A stretch of DNA of 7,285 nt, taken from positions 1 to 7,285 of the forward strand of contig MGMT01000041.1 in NCBI GenBank assembly GCA_001796525.1, in the 5' to 3' direction. The notes under the pieces were generated by a model, which had not been told where the DNA came from, searched no databases, and saw nothing but the letters and a program-made list of their open reading frames with translations. The translations under genes and the position numbers were made by a program. Source of the stretch: Chloroflexi bacterium RBG_13_51_52 (GTDB lineage: Bacteria; Chloroflexota; Dehalococcoidia; Dehalococcoidales; RBG-16-60-22). Each line of letters opens with the position of its first letter. The first letter of the stretch is position 1. Of the stretch, positions 1-3,971 are shown one piece after another.

Positions 1-30
1 TCCATGGACTAATACCTTAATCTGTGACAT
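1..30 (-). CDS. N-terminal fragment of a CDS, possibly 4-hydroxy-tetrahydrodipicolinate reductase (DapB)
   Basis: Reading leftward from an ATG at 30-28, ten codons give MSQIKVLVHG before the window ends. A GAGGTG ribosome binding site sits 7 nt upstream (38-43), and the start lies 31 nt after the pnp stop on the same strand, so a real gene start in the rpsO-pnp operon is well supported. The pattern I-K-V-L-V-H-G looks like the first beta strand and the opening glycine of the NAD(P)H-binding Rossmann fold in DapB, whose N-terminus commonly reads I-(K/R)-V-x-V-x-G-A-x-G-(K/R)-M-G. DapB reduces the dihydrodipicolinate precursor in lysine and diaminopimelate synthesis in the cytoplasm. Ten residues cannot exclude another Rossmann-fold protein, so the existence of the gene is more secure than its name. 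Confidence 0.5.
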   Translation of the reverse strand, partial: MSQIKVLVHG

Positions 31-37
31 AGCAGTT

Positions 38-43
38 CACCTC
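38..43 (-). promoter_or_regulatory. Ribosome binding site for the left-edge CDS
   Basis: The minus strand reads GAGGTG with a 7-nt spacer to the ATG at 30-28. It is the main evidence that the ten-codon fragment is a true gene start. No terminator-like hairpin is visible between the pnp stop and this site, which favours transcription through from pnp. Confidence 0.6.
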
Positions 44-61
44 ACACAAAGATTGGGGAAA

Positions 62-2308
62 TTAGTCGCGTTTGAAAGGAGGCCGTGAAGAGTCGCGATT
101 AGGTCTTGATTGTCGGTCGTTGGAATAGCGGGGCTTGCCCCTGAAGCCTGATGAGCCACCGGAGCCGCTCTTTCTGAACGGATAGTCCGCCGAGGGTTCG
201 CCTTCTCCCTTAGCTTCAGAACCTGGAGAATCTTTTTCGAACAGCGCCCGCCGTGAAAGGTTCACCCTGCCGAGATTATCAATATTGATTACCTTGACGG
301 TAACTTCATCGCCGATTTTTACCTCGTCTTCAACCTTGCCCACGCGGTAGTCCGCCAGCTCGCTGATATGCACCAGCCCTTCCTTGCCGGGAAGGATTTC
401 CACCATAGCGCCGAAGTCCAGGATACGGCTGACTTTTCCGGTATAGATGTCGCCTATCTTCGCTTCCCGGGTCAGGCTCTCGATGATGGCGATGGCTTTT
501 TGGGTGGCTTCCATGTCCAGCGAACCTATGACTACCGTGCCGTCGTCGCTGACATCGATAGTTGTCTTGGTCGTTTCAATAATCGACCGAATAGTTTTAC
601 CGCCAGTGCCGATAACCGCCCCGATTTTCGCCGGGTCGATTTTCATCTTGGTCATTCTGGGTGCATAGAGGCTAACATCCGGCCGACTGGCGCTGATAGC
701 TTCTTGCATCTTATCCAGAATAAACAGCCGGGCATCTTTCCCTTGAGACAGCGTTTTTTCTACAATCTCCAGGGTAACACCCTTGAGCTTGGTATCCATT
801 TGAATAGCCGTAATACCATCCCTGGTGCCAGCTATTTTGAAGTCCATATCCCCGTTAAAATCTTCGATACCTTCGATATCGGTCAGCACAGCGTATTTAC
901 CGTCGTCCCCGGTAATCAGTCCCATGGCGATGCCCGCCACGGCTTTCTTGACCGGCACGCCGGCGTCCATGAGCGAAAGGCTCCCGGCGCAAACACTGGC
1001 CATGGAGGTGCTGCCGCTGGAACTCAAGACTTCCGAAACGAGCCGGATGGTATAGGGAAAGTCCACGTCGGCCGGCAAAACGGGTATCAAAGCGCGCTCG
1101 GCTAAAGCGCCGTGCCCTATTTCACGCCTGCCCACCGAACCGATACGCCTTACCTCACCAGTAGAGAATCCGGGGAAATTATAGTGATGGATGAAACGCT
1201 TGCTTTCCTCTATGCCAAGGCCATCGAGCATCTGCTCCTTGCGGGTGGAGCCCAGGGTGGTAATGGAGAGCACCTGTGTCTGGCCGCGAGTGAACATACC
1301 GGAGCCGTGAGTACGCGGTAATAACCCCACTTCACAACTAAGGGGACGTATTTCCGTGAGGTTCCGGCCGCTAATGCGCTTGCCTTTTCCTAAAACATCT
1401 GCGCGCACCGCTTCCTTCACTTTAACATCGACGACGGCGGAGATATCGCTTTCCGTGATACCTTCGCTCGCATGCTGGATAAGTTCAACAACGATTTCCT
1501 CCAGCATTTTTTCACGCGCGGTTTTGTCTGTCTCCTGGAGAACTTTCTCCAGTTTTTCATCGACGACTTTAGACAAAGCCTCGATAGCTTCGGTTTTTAC
1601 TTTTTCTTCCGGCACCGGCAGCTTGGGCTTACCGGCGACCTGCTGGAGCTCTTCCTGGATTCTAATAATGTCCTGGTTAGCCTCGTGGGCTAATTTGACG
1701 GCTTCGAGAACGATATCCTCGGATATTTCTTTAGCCCCCGCCTCCACCATGATGACCTTGTCTTTAGTGCTAACGACAATAAGGTCGAGCTGGCTTTCGT
1801 CATACTGGATCATCTTGGGATTTAATACCATTTCGCCGTTGATATAGCCGACATTGACGGCACCGATAGGTCCGTCAAAGGGTATTTCCGACAGTACCAG
1901 CGCCGCCGAGGAGCCGATGACCGCAAGTATATCCGGGTCATTCTCCTGGTCGGCGGAAAGCACGGTAGTAACTATCTGGATATCACTGTGCCAGCTCTTG
2001 GGTAAAAGCGGGCGTATGGGACGGTCGGTCATCCGGCAGGCAAGGGTAGCCGCCTCGCTGGGGCGCCCCTCCCGGCGGATAAAGCCCCCGGGTATCTTCC
2101 CGGCGGCATACAGTCTTTCCTCGTAGTCGATTGTCAGGGGCAGGAAATCCACCCCTTCCCTGGCTTCTTTGTTATAGCATACGGTAACTAATACTACGGT
2201 CTCGCCGTAGCGGACGGTGACCGCGGCGCTAGCCTGCTGGGCGAGTTTGCCCGTTTCGATAATAAGGTCACGTCCGGCAATAGTGGAACTAACAGATTGT
2301 GGTGCCAA
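62..2308 (-). CDS. pnp: Polyribonucleotide nucleotidyltransferase (PNPase)
   Basis: PNPase is a trimeric cytoplasmic 3'-5' exoribonuclease that degrades RNA with phosphate, releasing nucleoside diphosphates, and can run in reverse to add tails. Domain order is complete in 748 residues: first RNase PH domain about 12-145 (with GGFIRREGRPSE near 74-85), helical linker about 235-315, catalytic second RNase PH domain about 320-545, KH domain about 553-612 with a GTGG loop at 567-570, and S1 domain about 618-688. The phosphate-binding GSTS (432-435) and metal ligands D483, D489 and K491 match the E. coli catalytic set by alignment from memory. A 60-residue tail rich in Ser, Gly, Arg and Pro follows the S1 domain, making it longer than the 711-residue E. 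coli enzyme. The start is TTG: a strong GGAGGGAG site lies 7 nt upstream and no ATG or GTG lies between it and the in-frame rpsO stop. It is second in the operon after rpsO. Confidence 0.98.
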   Translation of the reverse strand: MAPQSVSSTIAGRDLIIETGKLAQQASAAVTVRYGETVVLVTVCYNKEAREGVDFLPLTIDYEERLYAAGKIPGGFIRREGRPSEAATLACRMTDRPIRPLLPKSWHSDIQIVTTVLSADQENDPDILAVIGSSAALVLSEIPFDGPIGAVNVGYINGEMVLNPKMIQYDESQLDLIVVSTKDKVIMVEAGAKEISEDIVLEAVKLAHEANQDIIRIQEELQQVAGKPKLPVPEEKVKTEAIEALSKVVDEKLEKVLQETDKTAREKMLEEIVVELIQHASEGITESDISAVVDVKVKEAVRADVLGKGKRISGRNLTEIRPLSCEVGLLPRTHGSGMFTRGQTQVLSITTLGSTRKEQMLDGLGIEESKRFIHHYNFPGFSTGEVRRIGSVGRREIGHGALAERALIPVLPADVDFPYTIRLVSEVLSSSGSTSMASVCAGSLSLMDAGVPVKKAVAGIAMGLITGDDGKYAVLTDIEGIEDFNGDMDFKIAGTRDGITAIQMDTKLKGVTLEIVEKTLSQGKDARLFILDKMQEAISASRPDVSLYAPRMTKMKIDPAKIGAVIGTGGKTIRSIIETTKTTIDVSDDGTVVIGSLDMEATQKAIAIIESLTREAKIGDIYTGKVSRILDFGAMVEILPGKEGLVHISELADYRVGKVEDEVKIGDEVTVKVINIDNLGRVNLSRRALFEKDSPGSEAKGEGEPSADYPFRKSGSGGSSGFRGKPRYSNDRQSRPNRDSSRPPFKRD

Positions 2309-2315
2309 TGTAATA

Positions 2316-2323
2316 CTCCCTCC
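2316..2323 (-). promoter_or_regulatory. Strong ribosome binding site fixing the TTG start of pnp
   Basis: The minus strand reads GGAGGGAG with a 7-nt spacer to TTG at 2308-2306. The upstream codons in this frame run straight back to the rpsO TAA (2338-2336) without an ATG or GTG, so this site decides the start. A strong site paired with a weak start codon is notable. Confidence 0.8.
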
Positions 2324-2335
2324 AACCGATAGGCT

Positions 2336-2599
2336 TTACTTGCGTAATCCCAATTTTTTAATTAGTTTATTATAACGGTCAATATCTTCCCGACTGAGAT
2401 ACGCCAAAAGCCTCCGCCGCTGCCCGACAAGCTTGATTAAACCCCGTTGGGTATGATAGTCCTTGCGGTTGGATGCCATGTGAGTTGTTAGCTGCGTGAT
2501 TCTCTCGGTAAGCAGGGCTACCTGTACTTCGGTCGAACCAGTATCGCCCTCTTTAGACTGATAACCGGTAATTACTTCTGTCTTTTTAGCCTTATCCAA
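2336..2599 (-). CDS. rpsO: Small ribosomal subunit protein S15
   Basis: S15 is a primary 16S rRNA-binding protein of the 30S platform that nucleates binding of S6, S18 and S11. The 87-residue product is close to the usual 88-89. It has the family signatures GDTGSTEVQVALLTERI (18-34) and RGLIKLVGQRRRLLAYL (52-68), and ends in KKLGLRK. In the rRNA-contact motif usually written DHHSRRG, this protein reads DYHTQRG (47-53): a conservative Ser to Thr change plus Arg to Gln. The start codon is TTG at 2599-2597, with AGAAGAGG 6 nt upstream. An in-frame TAG at 2614-2612 blocks any longer form, and the next in-frame Met (residue 41) would remove half the protein. It is the first gene of the minus-strand operon, with pnp 27 nt downstream in the same reading frame. 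Confidence 0.98.
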   Translation of the reverse strand: MDKAKKTEVITGYQSKEGDTGSTEVQVALLTERITQLTTHMASNRKDYHTQRGLIKLVGQRRRLLAYLSREDIDRYNKLIKKLGLRK

Positions 2600-2605
2600 A
2601 TTTTT

Positions 2606-2613
2606 CCTCTTCT
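2606..2613 (-). promoter_or_regulatory. Ribosome binding site for rpsO
   Basis: The minus strand reads AGAAGAGG with a 6-nt spacer to the TTG at 2599-2597. With the in-frame TAG at 2614-2612 immediately upstream, it confirms the TTG start. Confidence 0.75.
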
Positions 2614-2644
2614 ACATTTATCCTGATAATTTATTTACGAGCAA

Positions 2645-2673
2645 ATTATAACATAATATAGCGGGGAAGTAAA
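2645..2673 (-). promoter_or_regulatory. Sigma-70-type promoter for the rpsO-pnp operon
   Basis: On the minus strand a TTTACT -35 box (2668-2673, 4 of 6 to consensus) and a perfect TATAAT -10 box (2645-2650) are separated by exactly 17 bp. The predicted start is near 2638, a G on the minus strand, giving a leader of about 39 nt before the rpsO TTG. The leader is too short for an elaborate S15-type autoregulatory fold, although a small one cannot be excluded. Confidence 0.75.
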
Positions 2674-2692
2674 TTTAAAGACAGAGAAAAGC

Positions 2693-2713
2693 CAGATAGT
2701 ATTTATCTATCTG
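2693..2713. repeat. 7-bp palindrome, possible operator
   Basis: CAGATAG (2693-2699) and CTATCTG (2707-2713) are perfect inverted arms around a 7-base AT-rich centre. It lies about 20 bp upstream of the rpsO -35 box. A repressor or activator site is possible, and so is chance, since the stem is AT-rich and short. There is no flanking T-run suggesting a terminator. Confidence 0.35.
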
Positions 2714-2732
2714 ATAATTCTCGCCCCCTTTA

Positions 2733-2790
2733 TCCACCTCTCAAACCATGTCACTGCAACGCTTTATTCTCCGTTTGTTTGAGAGGGGGA
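2733..2790. repeat. Imperfect inverted repeat with a 30-base centre
   Basis: Arms at 2733-2746 and 2777-2790 pair at 13 of 14 positions, including a perfect 10-bp core CCTCTCAAAC against GTTTGAGAGG and one A/G mismatch. The centre is 2747-2776. Its right arm runs into a purine-rich run (GAGAGGGGGAGG) that is partly repeated at 2800-2807. It could be a short dispersed or MITE-like element or a structured RNA. Only one copy is visible in this window, so the repeat-family idea is inference. Confidence 0.5.
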
Positions 2791-2799
2791 GGTTGAGTA

Positions 2800-2821
2800 G
2801 AGAGGGGCTAGCGCCCCTCTC
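2800..2821. repeat. GC-rich 9-bp hairpin with a tetraloop
   Basis: GAGAGGGGC (2800-2808) and GCCCCTCTC (2813-2821) are perfect inverted arms around TAGC. The hairpin would be very stable as RNA. No T-run follows it directly on either strand, so it does not look like a standard intrinsic terminator. Its right arm could instead pair with GAGAGGGG at 2781-2788, competing with the neighbouring inverted repeat. Confidence 0.6.
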
Positions 2822-2858
2822 CGCGAGCTATTCCCTTTTACTAGTACAAAGTCAAATA

Positions 2859-2887
2859 TTGAGAGAATGAAGATAATAAAGTATAAA
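2859..2887 (+). promoter_or_regulatory. Upstream candidate promoter for the hyp operon
   Basis: TTGAGA (2859-2864, 5 of 6) and TATAAA (2882-2887, 5 of 6) are spaced by 17 bp. A start near 2894 would give a hypA leader of about 62 nt. That leader would still lack a Shine-Dalgarno sequence before the hypA ATG. The surrounding AT-rich sequence makes chance matches likely, so this is a candidate only. Confidence 0.4.
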
Positions 2888-2920
2888 AAGCCGAATATGA
2901 TAAGCACCTAATTTGCCCAT

Positions 2921-2949
2921 TTGCCCCGACTCTCACACTCCTTTATAAT
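2921..2949 (+). promoter_or_regulatory. Proximal promoter of the hyp operon, predicting a leaderless hypA mRNA
   Basis: TTGCCC (2921-2926, 4 of 6) and a perfect TATAAT (2944-2949) are spaced by 17 bp. The -10 box ends 6 nt before the hypA ATG at 2956, so the predicted transcription start falls on or next to the start codon. The lack of any Shine-Dalgarno sequence upstream of hypA is consistent with this. Confidence 0.55.
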
Positions 2950-2955
2950 GAAATT

Positions 2956-3297
2956 ATGCATGAAGCCAGCATTACGGAAAGCCTGTTGTCCCTAGCTTTA
3001 GAAAAAGCCACCGAAGCGCAGGCTAAAAAAATTATCAGCATCAACCTGGTCGTCGGGGAACTATCAGGCGTGGTGGGCGACTGCGTGCAATTCTATTTCG
3101 ACGCTATCAGCCGGGGTACTATCGCCGATGGCGCCAAGCTTTGTTTTGAAACCAAGCCGACCCAGATACGCTGTCGCAAATGCCAGTCCGTTTTTACCCC
3201 CGCCGACCACGAATGGTCATGCCCCCAATGCCACGAAACAAGCGTTGAAATAGTTACCGGCCGGGAATGTTATATGGAAAGCATCGAGGTGGAATAG
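2956..3297 (+). CDS. hypA: Hydrogenase nickel incorporation protein HypA
   Basis: HypA is a small cytoplasmic nickel metallochaperone that, with HypB, delivers nickel to the large subunit of [NiFe] hydrogenase. The 113-residue length is typical. It begins MHEASITESLL, matching the conserved Met-His-Glu N-terminus whose His2 binds nickel, which makes the ATG at 2956 the only sensible start. The structural zinc site is formed by two CxxC pairs, C73/C76 and C89/C92, and the C-terminus GRECYMESIEVE is characteristic. There is no ribosome binding site upstream, and a TATAAT box ends 6 nt before the ATG, suggesting leaderless translation. It is first in the operon: its TAG is directly followed by the hypB ATG. 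HypA can also serve other nickel enzymes, but hypF in the same operon points to hydrogenase. Confidence 0.97.
   Translation: MHEASITESLLSLALEKATEAQAKKIISINLVVGELSGVVGDCVQFYFDAISRGTIADGAKLCFETKPTQIRCRKCQSVFTPADHEWSCPQCHETSVEIVTGRECYMESIEVE
3286..3292 (+). promoter_or_regulatory. Ribosome binding site for hypB inside the end of hypA
   Basis: GAGGTGG lies within the last hypA codons; its GAGGT core is 7 nt before the hypB ATG at 3298. Ribosomes finishing hypA would be positioned to restart on hypB. Confidence 0.6.
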
Positions 3298-3966
3298 ATG
3301 GCTGTAAAAGTGATTACCGTAGGCGAAAAAATCCTCGGCACCAATGATGCCAAAGCAGAAGAAAATAAAAAGCTACTTGTCCGGCACGGCATTCTAACGG
3401 TAAATATCATGTCGTCGCCGGGGGCGGGCAAGACCAGCCTTATCTTAAGCACGATAAAGCGCCTGTCTAAAAAAGCCAGGATTGCCGTCATCGAAGGCGA
3501 CGTAGCCTCCAGCGTTGACGCCGACAAGGTAAACGCCCTAGGGATACCCGTGGTGCAAATCAATACCGCGGGCGGCTGCCACCTCGACGCCTTTATGGTG
3601 GAAAAAGGACTGCACAACCTGCCTTTAGAAAAGGTGGACCTGCTTTTTATCGAGAATGTGGGCAACCTCATCTGCCCGAACAATTATAAGCTGGGTGAAG
3701 ACATACGGCTGATGATTGCCAGTATGCCCGAGGGCGACGATAAGCCCTACAAGTATCCCGCCATGTTCGCCGATACCGAAGTCGTAGTATTAAATAAAAC
3801 AGACCTCCAGCCTTACATCGACTTCGATGAAAAGGCTTTCCGGAAAGTCGTTATCGGACTCAATCCCGATGTCATTATTTTCCCGGTCTCCTGCAAGACG
3901 GGAGAAGGTATGCCGGCCTGGTTCGACTGGCTGGAAGCCGCCTTAAAAAACAAGAAAAACAAGTAG
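3298..3966 (+). CDS. hypB: Hydrogenase nickel incorporation GTPase HypB
   Basis: HypB is a SIMIBI-class GTPase whose hydrolysis drives nickel transfer with HypA. The 222 residues contain the P-loop SSPGAGKTS (39-47), a switch region EGDVASSVDADKV (66-78), NTAGGCHLDA (89-98), IENVGNLICP (118-127), the guanine-specificity motif NKTD (166-169) and SCKTGEG (198-204). C94, H95 and C126 correspond to the metal site at the dimer interface. It lacks both the N-terminal CxxCGC nickel-binding motif of E. coli HypB and the histidine-rich stretch seen in storage-type HypB, so it is the short form. The ATG directly abuts the hypA stop. The C-terminus is lysine-rich (KNKKNK). Confidence 0.97.
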   Translation: MAVKVITVGEKILGTNDAKAEENKKLLVRHGILTVNIMSSPGAGKTSLILSTIKRLSKKARIAVIEGDVASSVDADKVNALGIPVVQINTAGGCHLDAFMVEKGLHNLPLEKVDLLFIENVGNLICPNNYKLGEDIRLMIASMPEGDDKPYKYPAMFADTEVVVLNKTDLQPYIDFDEKAFRKVVIGLNPDVIIFPVSCKTGEGMPAWFDWLEAALKNKKNK

Positions 3967-3971
3967 TTTCT

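Larger units (their letters stand above)
2600..2955. other. Gene-free divergent intergenic region between rpsO and hypA
   Basis: No convincing coding sequence is visible in these 356 bases. The left part is AT-rich and carries the rpsO promoter, and the right part carries one or two candidate hyp promoters. The middle (about 2733-2821) is different in composition: pyrimidine-rich, then a long purine-rich run, with two inverted repeats. The contrast in composition suggests the middle is an inserted or structured element between two promoter zones. Confidence 0.7.

Noticed and set aside
368..1105. 245-codon open frame on the plus strand antisense to pnp
   Set aside because: It lies wholly inside the strongly supported pnp gene, has no recognisable domain and reads as the reverse-strand shadow of pnp codons.
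1356..1847. 163-codon Ser/Thr-rich plus-strand open frame inside pnp
   Set aside because: Its low-complexity Ser/Thr/Ile composition is the antisense image of the Glu- and Lys-rich helical linker of PNPase.
2800..2821. GC-rich hairpin as an intrinsic terminator
   Set aside because: No T-run follows the stem on either strand, and no gene converges on it: both neighbouring genes point away.
2600..2955. tRNA, CRISPR array or small gene in the intergenic region
   Set aside because: I saw no cloverleaf, no regularly spaced repeats and no open frame with a ribosome binding site.
2948..2962. Alternative ATG codons at 2948 and 2960 for hypA
   Set aside because: Both are out of frame with hypA, and the conserved Met-His-Glu N-terminus fixes the start at 2956.
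3270..3683. 137-codon minus-strand open frame over hypA and hypB
   Set aside because: It is antisense to the conserved HypB GTPase motifs and has no family resemblance of its own.
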